DNA from: Hyphomicrobiales bacterium
GTDB taxonomy: Bacteria > Pseudomonadota > Alphaproteobacteria > Rhizobiales > Devosiaceae
Reading direction: 5' to 3'
DNA length: 5,039 nucleotides
NCBI GenBank assembly: GCA_028290345.1
Contig: JAQGKB010000192.1
Location: 1-5,039, forward strand
Shown piece after piece: positions 1 through 5,039 of the stretch. The position numbers were made by a program, and so were the translations under genes. How positions within the stretch are numbered: position 1 is the stretch's first letter; each line of letters starts with the position of its first letter. The notes beneath the pieces were generated by a model. That model saw only the letters and a program-made list of their open reading frames with translations, searched no databases and was not told where the DNA came from.

Positions 1-462
1 GCGGGGCTCGGCGACGCAGTGCCGCTCGATACCGAGCGCGGCTACAACGTCACTTTTGCCCCGGGTACGCTAGGGCTGACGCGCCCGGTGATGTACGAGG
101 GGCATGGGTTCGTCTCGACGCCGCTCGATAGCGGCGACCGCGTCGGAGGGAGCGTCGAATTCGCCGGTCTCGAAGCCGAGCCGAATTTCGCTCGCGTCGA
201 CGCCATCCTTACCCGGCTGCGACGGTTCCTGCCGGAACTGCAGGCCGATGCCGGGCCGCGCTGGATGGGGTTCCGCCCGTCCTTGCCGGATTCGCTGCCG
301 GTGATCGGTCCGTCGGCGAAAGGGGCGCATGTGATCTATGCCTTTGGCCATGGGCACCATGGCCTGACCCAGGCGGCGGCCACCGCCGAGATCGTCGCCG
401 CGCTTGTCGCGGATCGCGAGCCGGCTTTCGATATCGCTGCCTATTCAGCCAGGAGGTTCTGA
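1..462 (+). CDS. FAD-dependent D-amino-acid dehydrogenase (DadA-like), probable hydroxyproline oxidase; C-terminal part, 5' end outside window
   Basis: The reading frame is open from base 1, so this is the 3' end (about 153 residues) of a longer gene; DadA-like proteins are usually a little over 400 residues. The GTG at 19 is an internal Val codon, because coding sequence reads through it from the edge. The visible part resembles the C-terminal half of the DAO/DadA fold. It has GGSVEFAG (nt 145-168), then the FAD-contacting RPSLPDSLPVIGPS segment (nt 274-315), then AFGHGHHGLTQ (nt 340-372), typical of the C-terminal FAD-binding strand and helix. DadA-type enzymes oxidise D-amino acids to keto/imino acids and pass electrons to the respiratory chain. 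Next to a 4-hydroxyproline epimerase, the likely substrate is cis-4-hydroxy-D-proline, giving a pyrroline carboxylate; that assignment is inferred from context. The last codons (Arg-Arg-Phe) carry the ribosome-binding site of the next gene, and only one base separates the two. A generic D-amino-acid dehydrogenase is the alternative. Confidence 0.88.
   Translation, partial: AGLGDAVPLDTERGYNVTFAPGTLGLTRPVMYEGHGFVSTPLDSGDRVGGSVEFAGLEAEPNFARVDAILTRLRRFLPELQADAGPRWMGFRPSLPDSLPVIGPSAKGAHVIYAFGHGHHGLTQAAATAEIVAALVADREPAFDIAAYSARRF
451..456 (+). promoter_or_regulatory. Shine-Dalgarno AGGAGG for the epimerase, inside the upstream gene
   Basis: A perfect AGGAGG lies 7 bases before the ATG at 464 and doubles as the Arg-Arg codons at the end of the upstream dehydrogenase. 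It fixes 464, rather than the in-frame ATG at 404, as the epimerase start. It also suggests that translation of the two enzymes is coupled. Confidence 0.85.
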
Positions 463-463
463 A

Positions 464-1480
464 ATGGCCCGGCATTCGTTCTTCTGCATCGATGGCCACA
501 CCTGTGGCAACCCGGTGCGCGTCGTCACCGGCGGGTCGATCCCGATACTCAAGGGCGCGACGATGTTCGAGCGGCGGCAGGATTTCCTCGCCAATCATGA
601 TTGGATCCGCAAGAGCCTCTGCTTCGAGCCGCGCGGCCACGACATGATGTCGGGCGCCATCCTCTACCCGCCCACCCGTGCGGATTGCGATGTGGCGTTG
701 CTGTTCATCGAGACTTCGGGGTGCCTGCCGATGTGCGGCCACGGCACCATCGGCACGGTGACGAGTATCATCGAACATGGCCTCGTGGCCCCGAAAACCC
801 CCGGGCTGCTGATGCTCGAAACCCCGGCCGGGGTGGTTGAGGCGCGTTATGTGCAGAACGGGCCATACGTCGATAGCGTCACGCTGACCAACGTGCCGTC
901 GTTCTTGCTGGGGCGCGGCTATGAAGTCGAGGTCGATGGCATTGGGCGTCTGCATGTTGACGTCGCCTATGGCGGCAATTTTTATGCGATCGTCGAGCCG
1001 CAGGACAATTTTTCCGACCTCGCGGACCTGCAGCCGTCCGACATTTTGCGGCTCTCGCCGAAGCTGCGCGCTAAATTCAACGTGCGGCACAAGATCGTGC
1101 ACCCGGAAAATCCGGCGCTCGACCGGCTGACGCATGTGATGTGGACCGGCAAGCCGAAAATCCTGGGGTCGAGTGCACGCAACGCGGTGTTCTATGGCGA
1201 CAAGGCGATCGATCGCTCTCCCTGCGGCACTGGCACGTCGGCGCGGATGGCGCAATTACACGCCACCGGGCGGCTCGCGGCGGGCGAAGCGTTCGTGCAT
1301 GAAAGCATCATCGGCTCGACCTTCACCGGCCGCGTCGAGGGTGTTACCGAAGTGGCGGGGATTCCGGCGATCATCCCGTCAATCGAAGGCTGGGCGCGGG
1401 TCACCGGCTACAACACCATTTTTGTCGATGATCGCGACCCGTTCTGGGCCGGCTTCCAGGTGGTGGACGGCGCCGCGTAG
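464..1480 (+). CDS. 4-hydroxyproline 2-epimerase (proline racemase superfamily)
   Basis: This 338-residue protein matches the usual length of the proline racemase superfamily. It opens with HSFFCIDGHTCGNPVRVV, an N-terminus characteristic of the 4-hydroxyproline epimerase branch (EC 5.1.1.8; called hypRE in rhizobia). The enzyme interconverts trans-4-hydroxy-L-proline and cis-4-hydroxy-D-proline without a cofactor, using two cysteines as general acid and base. Both are present: Cys91 in MCGHGTIG (codon 734-736) and Cys254 in DRSPCGTGTS (codon 1223-1225). Two Cys fits a racemase or epimerase and argues against trans-3-hydroxyproline dehydratase, which has Thr at the second site. The GGNFYAI segment near residues 170-176 is also typical. 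The ATG at 464 is chosen over 404 because it follows AGGAGG at 7 bases and gives the family N-terminus; starting at 404 would add 20 unrelated residues and overlap the upstream gene. The adjacent DadA-like gene supports 4-hydroxyproline rather than proline as substrate. Cytoplasmic. Confidence 0.93.
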   Translation: MARHSFFCIDGHTCGNPVRVVTGGSIPILKGATMFERRQDFLANHDWIRKSLCFEPRGHDMMSGAILYPPTRADCDVALLFIETSGCLPMCGHGTIGTVTSIIEHGLVAPKTPGLLMLETPAGVVEARYVQNGPYVDSVTLTNVPSFLLGRGYEVEVDGIGRLHVDVAYGGNFYAIVEPQDNFSDLADLQPSDILRLSPKLRAKFNVRHKIVHPENPALDRLTHVMWTGKPKILGSSARNAVFYGDKAIDRSPCGTGTSARMAQLHATGRLAAGEAFVHESIIGSTFTGRVEGVTEVAGIPAIIPSIEGWARVTGYNTIFVDDRDPFWAGFQVVDGAA

Positions 1481-1522
1481 CTGGTTTAGGCGTAGTGCAA
1501 GCCGCCATGGCTGGAGGATAGT

Positions 1523-1975
1523 ATGGCCAAGTTCCCGCGTTTGCTGACCCTTTTCGCCTTCGCGGTCTTTGCCGCTGTCCAGCCCGCCCTGGCCGATGAG
1601 GCCAGCGTCAATGCGGCTATCGACACGGTGCTCGGGGACCATGCCCAGTATCAGTCCGTGATCGAGGCGTTCCAGCAGGCGGTGGCCGACGGCGATGCCG
1701 CGGGAGCTGCGGCGCTGGTAGCTTACCCCATCACGGTTAAGGTCAACGGCAAGAGAACTTCAATCAGCGATGAAGAGGCGTTCGTGCAGGATTACGATGC
1801 CATCATGACGCCAAACATCGTCGATGCCATCAGCAATCAGGACTACGGCAGCCTGTTCGTGCGCGACCAGGGGGTGATGTTCGGGAATGGCCAGGCGTGG
1901 CTCAACGGCATCTGCCGCGATAACGCCTGCGACAAGTTCGACGTTAAAGTCATCACCATTCAGGAAGCGAATTGA
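1523..1975 (+). CDS. Small exported protein of unknown function
   Basis: This is a 150-residue protein with a clear Sec signal peptide: Lys3/Arg6, a hydrophobic core at residues 7-19, and a likely signal peptidase I cut after Ala-Leu-Ala (residue 24). No lipobox cysteine is present, so a soluble periplasmic protein is expected. The mature part (about 126 residues) starts helical and Ala-rich, and continues with a VAYPITVKVNGK segment (about residues 67-78). A GVMFGNGQAWLNGIC stretch follows near residues 117-131, then a Cys131-x4-Cys136 pair that could form a disulfide in the periplasm. The overall look is of a small alpha+beta, possibly NTF2-like, protein, and I recall similar hypothetical proteins in other Proteobacteria, but no function can be named. 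The start is supported by GGAGG at 1513-1517, 5 bases before the ATG. It lies 42 bases after the epimerase and 24 before the TRIC-family gene, with no obvious own promoter or terminator. Confidence 0.87.
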   Translation: MAKFPRLLTLFAFAVFAAVQPALADEASVNAAIDTVLGDHAQYQSVIEAFQQAVADGDAAGAAALVAYPITVKVNGKRTSISDEEAFVQDYDAIMTPNIVDAISNQDYGSLFVRDQGVMFGNGQAWLNGICRDNACDKFDVKVITIQEAN

Positions 1976-1999
1976 CCGGCAGCTGGCGGGAGTTCGGCC

Positions 2000-2629
2000 A
2001 TGGGCGCGCAAATCCTGCTGCAGGTCATCTTCATCGCGGCGCTCGCGGCCGAAGCGATGAGCGCCGCGCTGGCTGCTGGCCGGCGCAAGATGGATTGGTT
2101 CGGCGTCTGCGTGCTCGCCTGCGTCACGGCGCTGGGCGGCGGATCGATGCGCGACATGCTGCTTGGGCACTATCCGCTGGCCTGGGTGGAGCACCCGTAC
2201 TACTTGCTGGTCACCTGCGGCGCGGCTCTGGTCACCATCGGCGTGGCGCGCGTGATCGATCGGCTGCGCTGGACGTTTCTGGCGCTCGATGCGCTGGGGC
2301 TGGTGGTTTTCACCATCATCGGCTGCGATGTCGCGATCGGCATGGGAGAATCGCCGCTGATCGTGATCGTCGCGGGCATGGTCACCGGCTGCGTGGGCGG
2401 CGTACTGCGCGACGTGCTCTGCAACGAAATCCCATTGCTGTTTTCGAGCGAACTCTACGCCACTGTTTCCATTGTCACCGGGGCCGTCTACCTGGCCGGG
2501 CTGCAATGGGGACTACCGCATCAATTGGTAATTGTCATTGCGGTGCTCATCGGTTTCCCGCTACGTATTCTGGCGATCATCTACAAATGGGCGATGCCCA
2601 AATTTGTTTATGACAAGGATTCGTGGTGA
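2000..2629 (+). CDS. TRIC/UPF0126-family integral membrane protein (YicG-like)
   Basis: This 209-residue, strongly hydrophobic protein has about seven predicted membrane helices (roughly residues 4-24, 33-50, 66-84, 91-113, 119-137, 152-170 and 175-197). Length and sequence fit the prokaryotic TRIC family (Pfam UPF0126, also labelled glycine transporter). The family's internal duplication is visible: ALGGGSMRDMLLG at residues 44-56 and GCVGGVLRDVLCNEIP at 130-145 each carry the GG-x-x-RD signature. FPLRILAI (186-193), followed by a Lys-Trp and Met-Pro turn, is the family's C-terminal end. Bacterial TRIC homologues are trimeric, with a cation-conducting pore in each protomer; the physiological substrate is usually unknown, and a glycine-transport label is not proven by sequence. 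The start is supported by GGGAG at 1988-1992, 7 bases before the ATG. The gene ends in an overlap with the next start, so the two are probably translated together. Confidence 0.9.
   Translation: MGAQILLQVIFIAALAAEAMSAALAAGRRKMDWFGVCVLACVTALGGGSMRDMLLGHYPLAWVEHPYYLLVTCGAALVTIGVARVIDRLRWTFLALDALGLVVFTIIGCDVAIGMGESPLIVIVAGMVTGCVGGVLRDVLCNEIPLLFSSELYATVSIVTGAVYLAGLQWGLPHQLVIVIAVLIGFPLRILAIIYKWAMPKFVYDKDSW
2615..2619 (+). promoter_or_regulatory. Shine-Dalgarno AAGGA that decides the start of the DUF4326 gene
   Basis: AAGGA lies inside the last codons of the TRIC-family gene. Three in-frame GTG codons follow, at 2623, 2626 and 2632, with spacings of 3, 6 and 12 bases. The GTG at 2626 has the best spacing and forms a GTGA stop/start overlap, so it is preferred. 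Confidence 0.6.
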
Positions 2630-2991
2630 ACGTGACGCCGGTCCGGTTGCGATTGCAACGCAGCAAGGGGTTTGACCTGCAGGCGATGTCGCAGGCCATC
2701 AACGGGCTGCCCGCAACGCGGGTGACCCGCCCGAGCAAGTGGGGAAATCCGTTCCTGATTGTCGATATATCCGAACGCTTCGGGCTGGACGAGCACCTGG
2801 CGCATGATCGGGCGGTCGAGTTTTACGAGCAATGGCTGCTGGGCACGCTAGATCCGTCGCTCTCGCCAGGGTATGGCCCGCCGACGCACAAAAGTATCGT
2901 GGCCGAACTGGCCGGTAACAATCTTGCATGTTGGTGCCTGCCGGAAGAGACGTGCCACGCAGATGTGCTTATAAGGCTGGCGAACAGCTGA
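2626..2991 (+). CDS. DUF4326 domain protein
   Basis: This is a 121-residue soluble protein recognisable as DUF4326 along nearly its whole length. The hallmarks are VTRPSKWGNPF (residues 33-43), an Arg-x-x-x-x-Phe-x-x-Trp helix (about residues 62-70), and the closing LACWCLPEETCHADVL (100-115). In that last motif Cys102, Cys104, Cys110 and His111 are spaced like a possible metal-binding or redox site. The biochemical function of the domain is unknown; it occurs in bacteria and in phage genomes. The N-terminal part (residues 5-25) precedes the core and is basic. No ATG is available near the start. GTG 2626 is preferred to GTG 2623 because of its spacing from AAGGA and its 4-base overlap with the upstream stop; starting at 2623 would add one residue. 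The overlap points to coupled expression with the TRIC-family membrane protein. No phage or mobile genes are nearby. Confidence 0.85.
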   Translation: MNVTPVRLRLQRSKGFDLQAMSQAINGLPATRVTRPSKWGNPFLIVDISERFGLDEHLAHDRAVEFYEQWLLGTLDPSLSPGYGPPTHKSIVAELAGNNLACWCLPEETCHADVLIRLANS

Positions 2992-2999
2992 CCTTCGAC

Positions 3000-3003
3000 G
3001 GAG
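3000..3003 (+). promoter_or_regulatory. Shine-Dalgarno GGAG supporting the TTG start of uxuA
   Basis: GGAG ends 7 bases before TTG 3011, a normal spacing. No in-frame ATG lies between it and the preceding gene, and TTG 3011 gives the family N-terminus. Confidence 0.65.
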
Positions 3004-3010
3004 AAGACAT

Positions 3011-4231
3011 TTGAGACAGACTTGGCGTTGGTTCGGGCCGCATGATCTTGCGAGCATCGACGATGTGGTGCAGGCCGGTGCGCAAGGCATCGTCACGGCG
3101 CTCCACCACGTGCCGAACGGGGTGGTTTGGACGCCCGAGGAGATTGCCAAGCGGCAACAGGAAATTTCCGTTCGCAAGGATGGCTCGCCCTCTGGCATCG
3201 CTTGGGACGTCATCGAGAGCCTGCCGGTTTCCGAGGACATCAAGAAGCAGAAGGGGCCGTGGCGCGAGCACATCGCCAACTACAAGCAGAGCATGCGCAA
3301 TGTTGCGGCGGCCGGGCTTGAGGTGATCTGCTACAACTTCATGCCGGTGCTCGACTGGACCCGCACCGATCTGCGGTGGCCGCTGCCCAATGGCGGCTCG
3401 TGCATGCGCTTCGACATCAACGATTTTGCGGTGTTCGATATCCACGTGCTCGAACGTCGGGGCGCGCAGGCCGATTACAGCAATGCCGTCGTCGACGAGG
3501 CAGCTCGCCGGCACGCTGCGATGGACGATAACACCAAGAAAGCTTTGGCCAAGACCATCACCACGGCTCTGCCCGGTTCGACCGAAACCATGTCGCTGGA
3601 CCGGGTGCGCGAGCACCTCGCCGAATACGGCAGCATCTCGCCCGAGCAGTTGCGCCGGCACTTTGTCGACTTCCTCGAGGAAGTGATCCCGGTCGCCGAG
3701 GAAGTCGGCCTGCGATTCTGCTGCCATCCGGATGATCCGCCGTTCTCGCTGCTCGGTTTACCCCGCGTCATGTCGACGGAGGCCGACTACGTGCAGATCC
3801 TCGATGCCGTGAAGAGCCCAGCCAATGGCATGACGCTCTGCTCGGGTTCGCTCGGGGCGCGGCCGGACAATGATCTGCCCGGAATGATGCGCCGGCTTGG
3901 CGACCGGGTGCATTTCCTGCACCTGCGCAACGTCAAGCGCGATAGCGACGAAATGGTCGGCTCGTTCTTCGAGGCGGAGCATCTCGATGGCAACACCGAC
4001 ATGGTGGCGCTGATCGCAGCAATCGTCGAGGAAGAGGCCCGGCGCAAGGCGGCCGGCCGCAAGGACCACCAGATCCCGATGCGGCCCGATCACGGCCAGG
4101 ACATCCTGGACGATCTCAACCGGCGTTCACAGCCGGGTTATCCCACGATTGGGCGGCTCAAGGGCCTCGCCGAATTGCGTGGGGTGATGCGGGCGCTCGA
4201 GCACGGCCAATTTGGCGTAGCCCGCGCCTGA
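3011..4231 (+). CDS. uxuA: Mannonate dehydratase
   Basis: This 406-residue protein is close in length to Escherichia coli UxuA (about 394). The family enzyme (EC 4.2.1.8) dehydrates D-mannonate to 2-keto-3-deoxy-D-gluconate in cytoplasmic hexuronate catabolism, using a divalent metal (Mn2+ or Fe2+) in a TIM barrel. Recognised blocks, in order, are TWRWFGP at the N-terminus (4-10), VTALHHVPNG (28-37), YNFMPVLDWTRTDL (108-121), CHPDDPP (238-244), LCSGSLG (276-282), HFLHLRN (301-307), IPMRPDHG (355-362) and NPGY-like QPGY with IGRLKGLAELRG at the C-terminus. The likely metal ligands His239, Cys277, His304 and Asp360 are all present, so it should be active. Compared with E. coli there is a short insertion near residues 53-62. 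The start is TTG, reached by GGAG; an initiator here aligns with the Met of E. coli UxuA (MEQTWRW). It is the last gene of the run and is followed by a strong terminator. No other hexuronate genes are visible. Confidence 0.95.
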   Translation: MRQTWRWFGPHDLASIDDVVQAGAQGIVTALHHVPNGVVWTPEEIAKRQQEISVRKDGSPSGIAWDVIESLPVSEDIKKQKGPWREHIANYKQSMRNVAAAGLEVICYNFMPVLDWTRTDLRWPLPNGGSCMRFDINDFAVFDIHVLERRGAQADYSNAVVDEAARRHAAMDDNTKKALAKTITTALPGSTETMSLDRVREHLAEYGSISPEQLRRHFVDFLEEVIPVAEEVGLRFCCHPDDPPFSLLGLPRVMSTEADYVQILDAVKSPANGMTLCSGSLGARPDNDLPGMMRRLGDRVHFLHLRNVKRDSDEMVGSFFEAEHLDGNTDMVALIAAIVEEEARRKAAGRKDHQIPMRPDHGQDILDDLNRRSQPGYPTIGRLKGLAELRGVMRALEHGQFGVARA

Positions 4232-4247
4232 GATTACTGAAAACGAC

Positions 4248-4276
4248 AAAAGCCGGGAGAATTTCCCGGCTTTTTT
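4248..4276 (+). terminator. Bidirectional intrinsic terminator between uxuA and phyR
   Basis: An 11-bp perfect inverted repeat, AAAAGCCGGGA (4248-4258) and TCCCGGCTTTT (4264-4274), encloses a 5-base loop. Six T follow the GC core on the plus strand (4271-4276), and the A run on the left gives a U-tract on the minus strand. It sits 16 bases after the uxuA stop and about 18 bases after the phyR stop, so it can end transcripts from both convergent genes. Confidence 0.93.
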
Positions 4277-4293
4277 GCTTTAGGGCCTAAGTT

Positions 4294-5039
4294 TCACGCC
4301 GCGACGCGCGAGCCTTCGTTGAAGAATAGCGCCTGGCTGATCAATGCCTTGACCATGTCCGGATTGAACGGCTTGGTGACGAGGAAGGTCGGCTCGGGCC
4401 GTTCACCGGTCAGCAGCCGCTCGGGGAAGGCGGTGATGAAGATCACCGGGACCGAGTGGCTGGAGAGGATATCGTTCACGGCATCGATGCCCGACGAGCC
4501 ATCGGCCAGCTGGATATCGGCGAGGATCATCTTCGGATTGGTCTTGCCGAACAGCGCCAGCGCTTCCTTGTGGGTGCGCGCGACGCTGACGACACTGTGC
4601 CCGAGACTTTCGACCAACTGCTCGATGTCCATGGCGATCAGCGGCTCATCCTCGATGATCATGATCTGCGTCTGCACCTGACGGGATATTTCGACCGAGG
4701 CTTCGCTGAGCAGGTCGGCGAATTCGGCCTCGCTGACATCAAGGATTTCGGCGGCCTGGATGTGATTGAAACCTTCCACCGAGACTAGAAGGAACGCCTC
4801 GCGCGGCCGTGTCGAAATTCCCGACAGGTTCTGCGCGGCACGATGCTCCCAGCCGAGGCTGGACGACGGAGCGGGTACATCGACGCTAGTTGATGAATAG
4901 AGGGTGCAAAACAACTTATAGAGGGCGATACGATCGCTGGAAGCGTCCGGGAAAATCGAAACGTCGGCAATAAGCGCTTCGAGCGTTGCTGCCACGTAAG
5001 CATCCCCGGATGCTTGCGAGCCGGTGGTCGCACGTGCGA
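4294..5039 (-). CDS. phyR: PhyR-type general stress response regulator (sigma-like domain plus receiver), N-terminus cut by window edge
   Basis: PhyR is the anti-anti-sigma switch of the alphaproteobacterial general stress response. When phosphorylated by HWE/HisKA2-type kinases, its sigma-mimic domain binds NepR and frees the ECF sigma factor EcfG. The frame is open to the right edge (about 248 residues visible; family members are roughly 260-270), so some 15-20 N-terminal residues are missing. The residues before the in-frame GTG at 4995 read ...TTGSQASGDAY and continue the family N-terminus (GSQxxGDAYVAATLEAL). That GTG is therefore an internal Val codon, not the start. The sigma-like part runs from the edge to about nt 4680 and includes a sigma-4-like helix-turn-helix with STRPREAFLL and GFNHIQAAEIL. 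The C-terminal receiver begins at IMIIEDEPLIAMD. It has the phosphoacceptor Asp in LADIQLADG (codon 4516-4518), the switch Thr in FITAFPERLLTG (4432-4434) and the conserved Lys in VTKPF (4372-4374). The gene is convergent with uxuA. Confidence 0.95.
   Translation of the reverse strand, partial: ARATTGSQASGDAYVAATLEALIADVSIFPDASSDRIALYKLFCTLYSSTSVDVPAPSSSLGWEHRAAQNLSGISTRPREAFLLVSVEGFNHIQAAEILDVSEAEFADLLSEASVEISRQVQTQIMIIEDEPLIAMDIEQLVESLGHSVVSVARTHKEALALFGKTNPKMILADIQLADGSSGIDAVNDILSSHSVPVIFITAFPERLLTGERPEPTFLVTKPFNPDMVKALISQALFFNEGSRVAA

Noticed and set aside
404..463. Upstream in-frame ATG giving a 20-residue longer epimerase
   Set aside because: It overlaps the end of the dehydrogenase, lacks a good ribosome-binding site, and the family N-terminus begins exactly at the ATG at 464 behind AGGAGG.
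209..1255. Long minus-strand open frame (348 codons) opposite the dehydrogenase and epimerase
   Set aside because: Its product is Arg/His/Ala-rich low-complexity without any family resemblance, as expected for the antisense of high-GC genes; both plus-strand genes are clearly real.
1481..1522. Small gap after the epimerase as a possible terminator or promoter
   Set aside because: Only a 4-bp AGCC/GGCT pairing with no T-tract is present, and no paired -35/-10 motif is seen.
1760..2506. Minus-strand open frame of 248 codons opposite the exported protein and TRIC-family genes
   Set aside because: The His/Asp/Arg/Gln-rich composition is the antisense image of hydrophobic codons in the membrane-protein gene; no domain is seen.
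1972..2613. Plus-strand open frame of 213 codons overlapping the TRIC-family gene in another frame
   Set aside because: Arg/Gly/His-rich out-of-frame translation; the overlapping frame has membrane helices, duplicated family motifs and a ribosome-binding site.
2970..2975. TATAAG, a possible -10 element for a separate uxuA promoter
   Set aside because: No acceptable -35 hexamer lies 16-18 bases upstream (the bases there read close to GAGACG), and the element is within DUF4326 codons.
2969..3727. Minus-strand open frame of 252 codons opposite uxuA
   Set aside because: No recognisable domain, and it lies antisense to a conserved enzyme with all its metal ligands.

Overview
The window is high-GC, densely coding bacterial chromosome, most likely from an alphaproteobacterium of the Hyphomicrobiales type (rhizobia or a Devosia-like genus). 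The best evidence is the minus-strand gene at the right edge. It encodes PhyR, the sigma-factor-mimic response regulator of the general stress response, which is known from Alphaproteobacteria. The genus suggestion is only an impression.

Layout. Six genes run on the plus strand with short gaps: about 1, 42, 24, -4 and 19 bases. No terminator-like hairpin is seen between them. In order they are: (1) the C-terminal part of a DadA-type FAD amino-acid dehydrogenase, cut by the left edge; (2) a 4-hydroxyproline 2-epimerase; (3) a small exported protein of unknown function; (4) a TRIC/UPF0126-family membrane protein; (5) a small DUF4326 protein whose likely GTG start overlaps the stop of gene 4; (6) mannonate dehydratase UxuA, with a TTG start. 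A strong bidirectional intrinsic terminator at 4248-4276 closes this run. PhyR reads into it from the other side and leaves the window at the right edge.

How the genes work together. Genes 1 and 2 form a recognisable hydroxyproline-degradation pair. The epimerase converts trans-4-hydroxy-L-proline to cis-4-hydroxy-D-proline, and the FAD enzyme would oxidise that product. UxuA belongs to a different pathway, hexuronate degradation (D-mannonate to 2-keto-3-deoxy-D-gluconate). Genes 3 to 5 lie between these two catabolic functions, and nothing in their sequence ties them to either. Whether all six share one transcript is inference from spacing.

No RNA gene, mobile element, CRISPR array or attachment site is seen, and no gap without a gene exceeds about 65 bases. 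I found no convincing undescribed system. The points most worth a second look are the TRIC/DUF4326 coupled pair, the small exported protein, and the truncated PhyR, whose apparent in-window start is an artefact of the window edge.
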